A DNA stretch of 6,106 nucleotides, taken from NCBI GenBank assembly GCA_030824835.1, contig JAPJRA010000251.1, positions 1 to 6,106 on the forward strand, read 5' to 3'. Origin of the DNA: Geminicoccaceae bacterium (GTDB lineage Bacteria; Pseudomonadota; Alphaproteobacteria; Geminicoccales; Geminicoccaceae). Positions 6,096 through 6,106 of the stretch are shown one piece after another. The notes under the pieces were generated by a model. That model ran no database searches and was not told where the DNA came from. It saw nothing but the letters and a program-made list of their open reading frames with translations. Position 1 is the stretch's first letter, and every line of letters starts with the position of its first letter. The translations under genes and the position numbers were made by a program.

Positions 6096-6106
6096 CGTCC
6101 TAAGTC

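Noticed and set aside
1..6106. CRISPR arrays, tRNA or rRNA genes, insertion sequences, att sites
   Set aside because: No repeated spacers, cloverleaf, rRNA motifs, transposase or terminal repeats were found on reading both strands.

Overview
The window is GC-rich (roughly 60-65% by eye). Its codon use, the form of its GroEL, a VacJ/MlaA lipoprotein and an FNR/FixK-type box all fit a free-living alphaproteobacterium, perhaps of the Rhodospirillales or Rhizobiales. The genus cannot be read from the sequence. There is no sign of a phage, insertion sequence, CRISPR array, tRNA or rRNA. Most of the region looks like ordinary chromosome made of several short, unrelated transcription units.

Layout. 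(1) Positions 1-512, plus strand: the 3' end of a groEL gene with an unusual C-terminal tail, followed by a strong GC hairpin at 541-565. (2) Positions 586-1807, minus strand: three small genes. From their promoter side these are a 78-residue two-helix membrane protein (1571-1807), a 185-residue membrane stress-type protein with a glycine/alanine-rich hydrophobic centre (913-1470), and a 106-residue secreted protein with two cysteines in its mature part (586-906). The last two are 6 bp apart and form an operon. A perfect FNR/FixK-type palindrome (1533-1546) lies upstream of the 185-residue gene at class II spacing, so this pair is probably induced when oxygen is low. A hairpin at 897-920 holds the stop codon of the first gene and the start codon of the second. 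(3) Positions 1995-4150, plus strand: a two-gene operon of a secreted alpha/beta hydrolase and the outer-membrane lipoprotein MlaA. The genes overlap through GTGA and are probably translationally coupled. The hydrolase gene holds a markedly AT-rich patch (about 36% GC over 2641-2820). (4) Positions 4120-6095, minus strand: two tandem RbsC-type permeases of a sugar ABC importer. The operon continues beyond the right edge, where the ATPase and binding-protein genes would be expected. Its last gene overlaps the end of mlaA tail-to-tail by 31 bp.

How the genes work together. The hydrolase and MlaA probably act on outer-membrane phospholipid: MlaA removes misplaced phospholipid from the outer leaflet, and the exported hydrolase could act on lipid or another ester in the same compartment. 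The two permeases would form a heterodimeric channel for one sugar-like substrate. I found no clearly new multi-gene system. The leads most worth following are the putative FNR-controlled pair, the coupled hydrolase-MlaA pair with its AT-rich patch, and the atypical GroEL tail.
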